Shown here: piece after piece, positions 25,247 to 37,490 of the stretch | Numbering within the stretch: the first letter of the stretch is position 1 | Layout: each line of letters starts with the position of its first letter | Assembly: GCF_046630445.1 (NCBI RefSeq) | Contig: NC_092342.1 | Coordinates: forward strand, 176,348,501-176,412,500 | Origin: Rutidosis leptorrhynchoides | Lineage: Eukaryota; Streptophyta; Magnoliopsida; Asterales; Asteraceae | Reading direction: 5' to 3' | DNA length: 64,000 nucleotides | Position numbers and translations under genes: made by a program | Notes under the pieces: model-generated | Databases searched by the model: none | What the model was told of the DNA's origin: nothing | What the model saw: the letters and a program-made list of their open reading frames with translations, nothing else

Positions 25247-25728
25247 CCCTTAAAAACTGGTCAGGATCAAAAGCTCATCGAGCTGCTCTTTGTCTCACAC
25301 AACCACACACACATATACACGAAAACATACACAAAACACCCTCAAATTTCACCAATTTTTCACCAAAATCAACGAAATTCGTCACAATAATCCACTATAA
25401 TCATGTCTTTTCTCATATGGGGAAGCAGGAAGGTAAAAATTTCACCCCTAAACTCATAAATTTCCTAATTTTTGTGATAATTACAAATATTTGCAATAAT
25501 TTGATTTTGTTAATTTCTAGTGTAATTAGAGTTAAATTGTTAGTATATTATGCATGTATAACCTAGATTGATGCTATTTAACATGATTTGAAGCCAAAAA
25601 CTTCAAAATTTTTAGAAATCTATGGTGTGTGTTCTTGAGCAATTTGGGGCTTTTTGATATAAACAGGTTATGGCCGATTTTTGTCATGAATTATTGCTAA
25701 ATTAAGTAGTGTAACATGTTTAGGTAGC

Positions 25729-25733
25729 TAAAT
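25729..25733 (+). repeat. TSD TAAAT, left copy, E3
   Basis: Repeated at 49528-49532 directly after the other E3 terminus. Confidence 0.92.
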
Positions 25734-26559
25734 TGTGAAGACCCGTCCTAATCCATCCGGACGAAGTCCATATCGATTATAAACGATTCACAACAGTTGA
25801 TTACATCGCGAGGTACTTGACCTCTATATGATACATTTTATAAACATTGCATTCGTTTTTGAAAAGACAATCTTTCCTTACATCGAAAGTTGACGGCGTG
25901 CATACCATTTTATAATATATCTAACTATAATTGACTTAATGATAATCTTGATGAACTCAACGACTCGAATGCAACGTCTTTTGAAATATGTCTTGAATGA
26001 CTCCAAGTAATATCTTTAAAATGAGCAATTGCACAGCGGAAGACTTCTTTCATACCTGAGAATAACCATGCTTTCAAGTGTCAACCAAAAGGTTGGTGAG
26101 TTCATTAGTTTAACATAAATAATCATTTCATAATTTTAATAGACCACAAGATTTCATATTTCCATTTCTCATAAACATATGTCCCATGCATAGAGACAAA
26201 AATATCATTCATATGGATTGAACACCTAGTAACCGACATTCACAATTTGTATATAAGAATATCCCATCATTCCGGGATCCTCCTTCGAACATGATATAAA
26301 TTTCGAAGTACTAAAGCATCCGGTACTTTGGATGGGGCTTGTTGGGCCCGATAGATCTATCTTTAGAGTTCGCGTCAATTAGGGTGTCTGTTCCCTAATT
26401 CTTAGATTACCAGACTTAATAAAAAGGGGCATATTCGATTTCGATCATTCAACCATATAATGTAGTTCAATTACTTGTGTCTATTTCGTAAAACAGTTAT
26501 AAAAATAGCGCATGTATTCTCAGTCCCAAAAATATATATTGCAAAAGCATTTAAAAAGG

Positions 26560-26850
26560 GAATAATGAAACTCACGCATATAAATATTGTAGAACAGTTA
26601 ATAAAGCATTTGCATGTATTCTCAACCCAAAAATATAAAGGGTAAAAAGGCAAATGAAACTCACGCATATAAATATTGTAAAACATTTAATAAAGCATTT
26701 TCATGTATTCTCAGCCCAAAAATATAAAGGGTAAAAAGGTAAATGAAACTCACGCATATAAATATTGTAAAACAGTTAATAAAGTATTTGCATGTATTCT
26801 CAGCCCAAAAATATAAAGGGTAAAAAGGCAAATGAAACTCACCTATTGTA
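26560..26850 (-). repeat. tandem repeat in E3 LTR, about 90-bp unit
   Basis: Units contain CATGTATTCTCAGCCCAAAA, then AATATAAAGGGTAAAAAGG, then AATGAAACTCACGCATATAA, four copies with small changes. The homologous array in the other LTR is at 46835-47115. Overlapping ORFs here simply read the repeat. Confidence 0.88.
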
Positions 26851-27079
26851 TTTTGTAGTAAAAATACATATGACGACATTTAACAATGCAGGGTTGGCCT
26901 CGGATTCACGAACCTATATCATTTGTATATATATTAAAACATATAGTCGTAATCGAATAAATATATATTATTATTAGTGATGTAATTTATATATTTAATA
27001 ATTTATAGGTTTCATTATTTATATATTTTCATTTTATATATGTAATTGTTACTATAGTTAAGTTATGTGTATTAATTAC

Positions 27080-27134
<55 letters not shown>

Positions 27135-27552
27135 CTTTACTTATAACCTTATTAATGTCATTAAAACCTTTATTTTTATAATCAATATTATTTTAATAAA
27201 TGACCTAGATATTACTTGTTAATATAAATAATGTTAGTTTTAATGATAATAAATTAATAATTTTTGTAAAAATAATAATAATAATAATAAAATATTAGTA
27301 GTGATAATAATAATATTATTATTAATTATTAATAATAATACTTATCACTATCTTAAGAACTTAACAGTGTTATATCTATACTTACATATGTATAGCTATT
27401 TTGTTTACAATATGCATGATCATAGTTATATCTCAATCAATATAAATTTTATATTTATCTAAATACTTATCTTATTCAAGATCATAAGAGTTTCCATAAT
27501 TTCCAAGTTTAGTTCATAAACGTATAATACTTATTAATAATCATCATCATGA

Positions 27553-27765
<213 letters not shown>

Positions 27766-27819
27766 AGTACTACCTTAATGAAAGGAGCTTTAAAAAGAAT
27801 AAACACTCTTGCCCAAGCT

Positions 27820-28120
27820 CGAACCCATGACCTCCAGCTCACCCGCAAACACCTCACACCATCCCTCTATTACTATTTTTCTGATTTGTACTACTAGCTT
27901 AATATATTTACCCCAAAATCGGTTTTAACATACTACTTTGCTCTTGTTTCAGCCCACTGAAAAATCGGTTGGGCCTCGGTCCAATTACAGCCCACAGACC
28001 CAGTCTTTCACAGCAACCCAACCAGTTTTAATATAAAAAAATATATACAGTCACGCCTGGTTTCGAACCCGCGACCTACTGTTCAACACCCAGACTCCAA
28101 ACTGCTGATCCGTTTCTATT
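27820..28120 (-). other. tRNA-like (B-box) modules in E3 LTR
   Basis: On the minus strand, GGTCATGGGTTCGAGC (near 27825) and GGTCGCGGGTTCGAAACC (near 28072) match the Pol III B box (GGTTCGANNCC). Both are preceded at tRNA-like distance by GGATGGTGTGAGG or GGATCAGCAG sequences. A third such module is at 55335-55400 in another LTR of the group. They look like old SINE-type or tRNA-derived pieces absorbed into the LTR. Confidence 0.45.
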
Positions 28121-29104
28121 TTTCTGTAATTATACGAACCTATTATCTATATAACCTGTTTCTGTCTTTCTTTTTATTCTTTCTTCTTCAAACCAAGACC
28201 CATGACTATTCATCTTTTTTAAAAAAAAATTAAACGTGATCATCATTTTAATCATCAAATCATCATCATCATTATAATCGTGCTTATCATCATCAATATT
28301 ACTTATCTTCGCTATTATACTCATCATGAACGATCACCCTTAATTATCATCATTAACTCACCTCGTCACCATCATCATCTCATTATCGTTATCCATCACC
28401 ATTATCACGTGCAGCAGCAGCAGCAGCAGTAGTAAGATTACAAGTCGAACGGGAAGAAGAAAGGAGAAAGGAAAAAAAAATTATATAGCGACGGTTTCCC
28501 TTTTTTTCCGATTGGTGATGGTTAATAGATGATGGTGGTTGAGTTGTGGCAGGGGTGGAGAAGGTTATTGTAACTTGGTCGAGTAACATAGTGACGGGTT
28601 TATGGTAGTCTCCTTTGGTTATCAGGGTGAGTGAGGTGATCATGGAGGTGAGCAAAATGGGTTTCACGAGTAGAACATAAACAAGTACAGCAGCCATTGA
28701 TGGCGGTTTTGGTGATATATAGTGGCGGATAGGATTGAATACACGCATGAATATAAACAGTGGGTCGAAGGAGGTGTTGGTGGTGGTGTTATGATGAAGG
28801 TGGTGGATAGGATGAGGGTGACTCGAGGGTGGTGGAAGGTGGTTTGTCGGTGGTTGTAATGATTGAAGGTGGTTTACAAAATGATTGTGTGTGTGTTGGG
28901 TCTAGGCACAAGATGTAAAAGAAGCAATTTAATTGCTTCAAACTTTGTGGTTTGGTGTAGGTTAGGCATGAAAAACCATGAAAGAAAATATGAAAAGGTG
29001 ATGAATCGTTTGGTTATTTTGATGTGATCAAGTTGCAGAAAGAGAAGAAACATTTTAAAGTTGGTGATGATTTATTCTCATATCTGTATCCTTATATTGT
29101 ATCT

Positions 29105-29228
<124 letters not shown>

Positions 29229-29937
29229 AGTTGGTGGAATGATGAAAGGTAGAAAGACAAGCACAGTATAAATGTGAATTATTTAAACAGTTAGCAGACG
29301 ATGATTTGGAGTCTTCTACCGACAGTTTTCACGGGCTGTGTTATAACGTGGTTCATTGCTAAACAGTTAAAATATAAAAGTGTTCCTAAAAATCCTAAAT
29401 TTTTAGATTAAATATATTTAATTATTTCACTCATTAACTGTTTGAAACCTGATCAAAAAGGTTCAATAATTATTTATTTTATGTTCCAATTTGTATGTAC
29501 GGAGTGCTAACATTTAATCTTAAAAAGGTAAAAATATTTTTGACAAATCTAAAATCTTCGTAATCAGTTTACAGTCCAACTTTTATTTCAATCCATCATG
29601 AACATGTACAATATCTATATTAAAACTAACAAAACATCAACCGAGTGTTACTGACGTTTACTAATTAAGCTCGAAATCATTCATTTTCCATTTACTCTCC
29701 CTCTAAATATAATCAGTTTTAAATAACAAGTTTTATCACATAAATATATATTATATATTTTTAAACAAATAGATTTAATATTATTTTATATATTTACAAG
29801 TACTATTTATATACATATTTATATACATATATATATATACATTTAAAATAATAGTTTTCATTATATCGCATCTTATTTTACATATTTATTTCCAACAATT
29901 AACTCATATATTATTTCAATTAATATTTCAAATTATT

Positions 29938-30050
<113 letters not shown>

Positions 30051-30219
30051 CAATTAGTTGTTCGTGAATCGTCGAGAACAGTCGAAGGTCAATTGAATAT
30101 ATGAAACAGTTTAAAAAAATTTGAGACTCAGATTAACAGACTTTGCTTACCTTGTCAAAGATATTAAATCGTATCGAGAGTTTGGTTCAAAATTAGTCGA
30201 AATTTTCCAGGTCACTACA

Positions 30220-30257
30220 GTACCTACCCGTTAAAGAAATTTCGTCCCGAAATTTGA
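30220..30257 (-). other. E3 3' LTR-adjacent tract with palindrome
   Basis: Reverse complement of the tract next to the E2 and E4 3' LTRs; palindrome at 30237-30255. Confidence 0.78.
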
Positions 30258-30659
30258 GTGAGGTCGTCATGGCTAACAATAAAAATGTTTTCATGACGAA
30301 TATGAGTTGATAAATAGAGTTTTATTATCATTGAGTAATATGGATAAAATAATTTGATTCGAAGAGTACGAATGAAGATATCACAAAAGAGTGAAATGAA
30401 TAAATGAAGTTTCGTTTTAACTTTTGACGTTGCCTTGGTTGAATTCCGGAATTCAAGGGATTTGATGAAAATCTAATCTATAAAATTTGTTTCTTCGGCG
30501 ATTAAGGAATTTAGGATCTCTATAATTAAATAAGGTGATCTGCCTTGATTACTCTGTCTGATATTTCTATTATGAATTAAACTCTTCCATTCCATTATAC
30601 TCACCATTCCTATACTTTCTTTCTTAGTTCATACATAAAAAAAAAAAAAATTTGTGAAA

Positions 30660-30833
30660 ATGCTTAATCCAGTTCTGATCCTTGTTCTTATTCTGACTAT
30701 CGCAATGATCGTTCTTCTTTTCCAACTCCCACCGGAAGAATCTGTTTATTTCTACTATGCTCTAGGGATTATTGTATATATAATCCTCCCGTGTCTTTAT
30801 ATTGCTATACGCACTGATATCCACAGTTTGTAA
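30660..30833 (+). CDS. antisense two-helix membrane peptide, 57 aa (copy B)
   Basis: ATG at 30660, TAA at 30831-30833, antisense to E3 and about 440 bases from its 3' LTR. First helix about residues 5-21, turn QLPPEES, second helix about 29-50 with YYALGIIV and LPCLYIAI. Fifteen codons differ from copy A only synonymously, and 14 residues differ, mostly V/I/L/F/Y exchanges. The intact frame in a copy whose gag-position ORF is broken argues that this ORF was kept longer or better. Confidence 0.72.
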   Translation: MLNPVLILVLILTIAMIVLLFQLPPEESVYFYYALGIIVYIILPCLYIAIRTDIHSL

Positions 30834-31097
30834 TTTTGGTGTTGTTGTTGGGTTTTATATCTTCCTTTATATTTCGAAGTCTCTGCTTCTGTCTTCTATA
30901 ATCATTGTCATCCACAATTAATGTTCCCTTCTATTTGCTGCGATTTATACTCTCATTTTCACTTTGAAGCTTCACTCTTTCGTTTCTTCTTCTTGCGATT
31001 AAACATCTCTTGTAGTGGTCCAGAATTCGCGGATATGAATTTCGAAATGGACATAGTTAATGTTCTAAGAAGGAAATTTGTAATGGCACGATCTTGA
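30834..31097 (+). other. in-frame open stretch after the antisense ORF (copy B)
   Basis: Open for 87 codons after the TAA, with TGG where copy A has ATG. Shares CHPQLM, ICCDLY and FRFFFLRL with copy C. No codon-position bias. Confidence 0.3.
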
Positions 31098-33403
31098 TTT
31101 GTCAAATTACTAGAATTACTGAGGATAGAACTATCAAGAATATATTTTCTTGATATGTTCAGAAGTTAAGTAGAATGAAAGAGTTATGTAACATGGCACA
31201 TGATGACGTTATGGTCTGTGAATCATCATGCTTCATTAGAAACTCAGCATGACTTACTGTAATATAATCACGTTGATCAAATGTCATTATATTATACTAA
31301 CTCATGCATCAGTTCCCAACACTACTTCAAAAACATTCAAATTTTAAGCTCGAAAGTTTACAGAATATAGAAACTAACAGTTTCTATATGATGTAACACT
31401 GATAGCACGAAGAGATTAATGATTTCAGATAAGAATAGTTATGAAAATATCTTCAGAAATATGGAGGATATTTATAATGAAAGATACGATGATATCTTGG
31501 AATTTCTAATATCGAAGGATGGTGAAGAAAAATTTTCCGCAAGATTTTAAAATGACTTCGGAACAAGATATTCTCTAAAGATTTTGGCGGATTCAGAATT
31601 ACCTGGATTCTTTGAATATAGGGTTTGGTCCTTGTATTTGTCCTTGGTATCCTTCATAGTTAACTCAATCCATTTTTCAGTACCAAATTTTCTATCGAGC
31701 GTTCCGAACACTCCATTCTTTATCACCAAACTTTTGGCTGTTGAGGTCGTTTACAGTTTTTTTGCTTCATTCAACTTTTCAAAATTCAGAGCATTAATTC
31801 GCAGACTGGGTGCTTTTTAAAATTTCAGAATGGAAGGTCATAGTTCTAAGAGATAATTGCTATATGGATACATATAACTATTGATGTGGAAACGTTGCGA
31901 GACTTACAATACAGATTTGATGATTTCCGGTAATTGGTATGGCAATTCTTATTACAAGATGCGGATGAGTACATGATGAGACTTCAATAGATAATTATAG
32001 TGATTTGTCGGACAGATTTAAGCCAAGGAGCAACGAGGTTGCTGGTACGTCTACTGATAATATGGTGGGATATAAAAGGTTCTCCGGTAACAATAAAAGA
32101 GCACGTATATATATCGAGGTTATAATAAGGTCAATCCAACTGAAAAGTCGAAGTTGACTTGTTGGAGCTGTGACAAAATTTGCTAATTTGAAGAGAGATT
32201 GTAAAGTTACTTTCGGTAATAACAACGTCAAGGAGTTAGCACAGATACGTGTTAAACATTTACTCAGGTTCCGAGTGTTTTCAGGTGCATAACTATATGC
32301 ATCATTCTTTCTTCTTCCGTAGATGGAGTGCGGTTGGTTCATCCTATCGATTGAAGTGTTTTCAATAATTATGAAAGGTTTGAATCGCAGATTGTAATCG
32401 TCAAGATACAAATGAGGTTTAAGATGATATCAAGTGGCAAACTTGAAGAATTGTTTAGTTTCATATGTTATAATCAATATTTTAATTCATTTTAATTGTC
32501 CAATGTTGATAGTCCTCAGTTGATAATCCACAGTTAACAGTCCAATAATTCATATATAGTTTAATATATAATATTCGATTTAATTAATATGTATCGTGAC
32601 CCGTATACGTCTCAGACTCGATCACAACTCAAAGTATATATATATTTTGGAATCAACCTCAACCCTGTATAGCTAACTCCAACATTTGCATATAGAGTGC
32701 CTATGGTTGTTCCGAAATATATATAGATGGGTCGATATGATATGTCAAAACATTGTATATGTGTCCTGATAATTAAAGTGCGTAAAATAAATAACAGAAA
32801 TTAAATAACGATAAATAAAATTGCGATAAATTAAAATCTAATCAGTTAGCTAGGAACAGTTAGCTAGGATTTTGTTAGCGTGGATTCTTAACAAAATTTT
32901 CTCATAGTTAATTTGTTTGTTTCTAACAAATTTTATTCCGTCAAATGTTTTCTTCATTATGCCACTTGTTGGATTCTGATAGGTCAAAATCCAAATATGA
33001 AATTGAACTTGGATGAAAATAATTGCTCTTTGGTGGAAGGATACGTATATGCGTGAGTTTGAGCAGTGTTGTTAATGACTGCTGAATCTGAATTGAAGAA
33101 TGTACAGTGTAACTTATTAATGTGAAATCTGAATATTCCTCGGGTATTACCTACCCGTTAAAAATATTTTCACCATTAACAGTTTGTATAAAAGAATTTT
33201 TTATTACAATCTTTATGAAAATATGCTTACATATATATTTTCTTCAGACGTAACCATGGATTTAATGAGTCAATATGATAGTAAACTCATTTGGTTTACC
33301 GTTGGAACAAGAATATATAATCTCTATAACATTAGAGATTACATAATCGCCATGTCGAACGAAGATAAATAATGTAGAACGATACGTAAAACGATAATTG
33401 TAC
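31098..33403 (-). other. E3 internal region, no supported gene
   Basis: Aligns by eye with 1236-3800 of E1. Lacks the long TA array of E1 and carries the same short hairpin module near 33311-33345. The overlapping ORFs at 31547-31820 and 31995-32411 have no domain and no shared intact frame with E1. Confidence 0.6.
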
Positions 33404-33892
33404 TCAAGGTATAGAATGAGACATTGAGGCATGGGTTGTTAATGGTACTGGTGTTGTTATTGATGGTACTGTTGGTGCCGGTGATGTTGCTGAAGCTGAT
33501 ACATTTTGTACCATATTTTCTAAATTGATTATTCGAGCGCGAAGTTCGTTGACTTCTTCTATTACTCCAGGATGATTGTCGGTCAGAACGAGCGAATGAA
33601 TAAGATTCAGAATTTTTGATATCATAATATCATTGCGTGGTATCCTGGAAATGAGTGTGAAAATGGTGTTTCGGACAGGTTCGCCGGTAAATGTTTCAGG
33701 TTCTTCACCAAGAGGTGAATTTGGTTGATGGAAAGGATCGCCTCCTTTTTGTCTCCAATGATTTAGTAGGCTACGAACCCATCAAATGAATTGGTTGATT
33801 CATTCTAGGACACTGCTTTCGGAGCTTAGGTGAAACTTCATATCGAAATAGTTGTCGGAATTCGAGGAATTCGAACTGGTTGAGGGATTCAT
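33404..33892 (-). pseudogene. E3 gag-position protein, broken
   Basis: The N-terminus begins at the ATG at 33892-33890 (MNPSTSS, Ser-rich). Two stops fall around the WVRSLL block. PLGEEPE, TGEPVRNTIFTLISR and TDNHPGVIEEVNELRARI..LENMVQ follow, then a Thr/Pro-rich tail. The last 73 codons (33404-33625) remain open. Same family as 3849-4424. Confidence 0.7.
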
Positions 33893-34121
33893 CTCGTACA
33901 ATCAGATGAAGGATTTTTCGATAAGAAATAGATTATAGGATGTAGATTAGTACCCTGCAATACATAATTTACATATGCATATATAATACTAAAATCTCAT
34001 AAGTTACGGAGGAATCTACGGGGGCTGTCAGGCAAAGGTAACAATAACAGATACGCTAAGATATGAATTTATCTATACACTGTCTATACAATAGAGGCAG
34101 TAAGACATGTCTAGATTAAGA

Positions 34122-34187
34122 ATGATAAGTAAGTGATTCCTTAAGAATGATAAGCATGAAATTTTCAACACGAAATAATAAGCAAAA
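34122..34187 (-). other. E3 leader triplet repeat, cut by E4
   Basis: Three ATGATAAG-type units (sense: CTTATCAT) at 34122, 34147 and 34175. E4 inserted just beyond the third. Confidence 0.55.
34183..34187 (+). repeat. TSD CAAAA, left copy, E4
   Basis: Repeated at 45887-45891. E1 has the uninterrupted AGCAAAACTTTTGAC at the same place. Confidence 0.94.
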
Positions 34188-36185
34188 TGTAACGACCCTA
34201 CTTTTTCCGTTATCTTTTACCGTTAACTATTTAACGACCGTTAATTGTTATTCGTGCCACGTCATTTCTATGACCTATATTATTATTTTTGTAATAATAT
34301 ATTAATTATTATGTGTTATATGAATATTTGTATTCATATTTTAAATTATACGTTCCTACGAGTCGCGAATTTCTATCCGGCGAATCTTTTCGGTTTTCAA
34401 ACCAACGGTCGAGTTTTTGGGATTTTTAAGTCCTAATTATTTTAAATATGATATTTTGATGTCATATGATTATATATAGTGTTTATATATTTTATTCGTC
34501 GCGTATTTATTATCTCTCCGAAAAATCAATCGCGTAGCGGTGTTTTCGCGTTTCGGGTTTCGTTCGGGCGTTCGGGCCACTAGGATTTTGTCATTTATCA
34601 AATTGGGTCAATATGGGGCCCACCCCATTCAGTTCTTGGCCGAAATTGTCAAGGGGAGGGGGTATTTTTGCCAAACTTTGTAAATTGTGATACATGTTGA
34701 TCAAAACTCCACAATACTTCTCATTTCAACCTAATTCATTTTTTTTTTTGCAAACCCTCTCCTCTCCTCTCATCCTTGCCATCACCACCACCACTAAACA
34801 TCATCATCATCTTTCAATTTTTTCTTTAAAGGTTTAGAGCTTTCATCATAATCGGGTTCACCGCATCGTTCTCTACACGTTCATATCCTTCAATTCTTGA
34901 TTAGGGTATAAACCCTAACCCTAGCTTTTCAATTTTTCATTTATTTTACTGATTTTATATGTTATATTGATAGTATGATGATTACATGTTATTGTATTGA
35001 TGATTGTATGCGTAGAATTGCTCGATTATACATGTTTTCGGTTTGATTTAATTGGGACAGCAGCTTTTTCGTGTGTTTCTGACTTTGTAACTGATATAAA
35101 AGTTAAAATAAAATATATAAATGAGTTCCTCTCATCAAGACATTAATTTTAGACTCCGGATTCATGTCGTTTCGATTCCCGGAGCCCTAGATATGCTTAA
35201 TTTGATTTTTGGTAAAGATTGAAAGGTGTTATGGGCAAGAACAAGGTATGGTCCGACTTTGTGATCATCCTTGGTGTCTTTAGGGTGTGTCATTTGGTTA
35301 GGACTGATGGTGGGACGAATTTTCATGTTCGGCTCACCTAAATCCGAGCCACGGTTCACCCGTTGTGCCTAAATCACTGTTTTGAGTAAATTGAATTCCC
35401 AAGTGTTGTCATGGCTGATATCCACGACCTAGAGACTATTCTTGGAGTGTTCTTGAGTACATAATTGTGTCGGGTGGTTTGAGTAGGCGGAGATGCATAT
35501 GTGGCTCGCCCGAAACCGACACCCGGGGCTCAAGATACGACCCGATGAACTTTTAAACTTAAAACTTATGGTTAATGATTAAACTTATGTTAAAATGAAT
35601 GGCTTTCATTATTAATAAATTACTTATGATAAAATAAGTAATTATTATTATTTAAGACTTATGATATAAATATTTATTATATCATTTAATTATTAATTAT
35701 GATTTAATTAACATTTTAATTAAACTTATGATTAATAATACTTTTATTATTAAAGAAAAATACTTATGATAAGTATTAAATTTATTTTTGAGAAATTATT
35801 ATAAGACTTATAATAAAGATTAAATAATTATTTAATTATTGTAAGACTTAATTATTATTTAATTATGATTTAATTATTAAATACTTATGATTTAATAATT
35901 TTAATTAGAAACTTATGATATAATTAATAATTCATTATTAATTTATAATACTTATGATATGAATTAAAATTCATTATTAATTAATAAAACTTATATAATG
36001 ATTAATATTTAATTAATTAATTAATTAAATACTTATGTTATACCAATTATAACATTTCAACTTATATTAACTTTAATAATTCATTTTATTTAATTAAACT
36101 TATGTTATGACATAACTTTACACTTTTGACTTTAATAAACATTATAACCTATGTTATTATTATAACTTACACTTTTCAAATTAAT

Positions 36186-36262
36186 GTTGACTATGTTGAC
36201 CAAGTTTGACTTTTGAGTTGACTTTCGGTTGACTTTGACTTTCAGTTGACTTCTGTTGACTT
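36186..36262 (+). promoter_or_regulatory. cluster of eight W-box motifs in E4 LTR
   Basis: TTGACC or TTGACT occurs eight times in about 77 bases. TTGAC(C/T) is the WRKY transcription-factor binding core. The same cluster is in the 3' LTR at 44596-44672. Confidence 0.6.
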
Positions 36263-36264
36263 TC

Positions 36265-36445
36265 TAAATAAGGAAACTTTCCTAACTTCAAAACTTTCTA
36301 AAAATAGAAGTTTTTAAATTTGGAAACTTTCCAAAAATAGAAACTTTCCTAAAATAGAAACTTTCCCAAAATAGAAACATTCCAAAAATAGAAACCTGGT
36401 AAAAATAGAAACTTTCTAAAAATAGAAAGTGTGTGTCCTTATGCT
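36265..36445 (+). repeat. 17-bp tandem AAAAATAGAAACTTTCC
   Basis: About eight imperfect copies follow the W-box cluster in the 5' LTR; partner array at 44675-44852. Confidence 0.9.
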
Positions 36446-37478
36446 ATTCCAATCAAACCGATGCTTGCTGAGTAATGTTCTATGTCTACTTGCAACATGT
36501 ACAATAGCTATCATACTAAGACTTGACCTAAGTTAGTTATTTATTTCGACCTGCTTTATTTATAGGTCGGCGTTGTGATCTTTCTTGATCACTTTACTTT
36601 ACTTGCTGTTCGCTTGTTTGTGAGATTTCTTCAGTTGCTATTTAAGGTGAGTTATAGTCCCATTTTTCTATTTAAATCTTTTGGGATGAGAATACATGCA
36701 ATTTATTTTATATTTTGGACAAGTGGAAGTTGGTTTAAATTATTCATTGTGAGTTGAACAAAAATATTCCCTAGTCTGGTAACTGTAATCACTGGTTTCT
36801 ACTGGTGAACGCGAATCCTATGGATAGATCTATCGGGTTTGACAACCCCATTTCGAGCTAGTCGCGCTAGCAATTTATAATCGGAATGTTTAGTACTTCG
36901 TATTTAGTTGAAGATACACTTGTTCGGTGTATATTATTTATTGTGTTTGGCAAGGGTAAATAAAGGGTTAAGTGGTTACCAGGTGGCTCACGAAAAATGG
37001 AATAATGTTTTATTATATGTTTTCTAGCATATAATTTGGTGGTTTAAAAGGAGTTTTATGTTTTCAAACATAAATTTTTATTGTTTAAATTAAATATTGT
37101 TTGCAATATTAAACCTATAATTCACTCAACATTTTTGTTGACAGTTACTCGCATGTTTTATTCTCAGGTTTATGATTGACTGCTTCCGCTGTGCTTAGAG
37201 GGTCTGCATATTTATGATGGCAGATTTTGTTAAACATTAACTTGCATTCTATTTTGTTACATTAAAAAGTGGATGTTGTTGACTTTGTTTGGTCAACATT
37301 TGGTTAAAGTATTTATGTATAGTTTTTCTAAACTTATACAATTTAGTAGATTTTCTTTATAGGAAATCATTTTTAAATAAAGAATGCAAGGTTGTTTTAT
37401 AAAATTCATATAGAGTTTCGATCAAGCTGTGGGACCAAGTGACGGAGCCGTTAAGTGTTTTGACGGAGTCGTCACAGT

Positions 37479-37490
37479 TGGTATCAGAGC
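37479..37490 (+). other. E4 primer binding site
   Basis: TGGTATCAGAGC, two bases after the LTR. Confidence 0.94.

Larger units (their letters stand above)
24211..25733 (+). other. putative Athila env-gene intron, 5' part
   Basis: A strong donor, ATAG|GTAAGTATGT (GT at 24299-24300), lies shortly after the small ORF. What follows is AT-rich and non-coding. It has three diverged copies of a module ending in a purine run (AAAAGAGGGGCG near 24575, AAGGGAGGGACG near 24948, a weaker one near 25125) and the CATGCGATCGCATG palindromes. The intron would continue after E3 to the acceptor at 49868. ORFs here (24942-25223, 25243-25566) have no domain. Confidence 0.55.
34188..37476 (+). repeat. E4 5' LTR
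   Basis: From TGTAACGACCC to GTCACA. Contains a CT-rich leader-like tract near 34740-34790, an ACTTATGAT-rich stretch at 35560-36120, a W-box cluster (36186-36262), a 17-bp tandem (36265-36445) and the U5 hairpin (37126-37141). Short ORFs (34245-34436, 35162-35359, 36575-36757) recur in both LTRs only because the LTRs are near-identical. Confidence 0.95.

Noticed and set aside
27820..28120. Functional tRNA genes
   Set aside because: A B-box match is present but no cloverleaf, acceptor stem or anticodon arm can be built by eye.
34245..34436. ORFs duplicated between 34245-36757 and 42660-45167
   Set aside because: Same reason: two young LTR copies of E4, no domain, no independent support.
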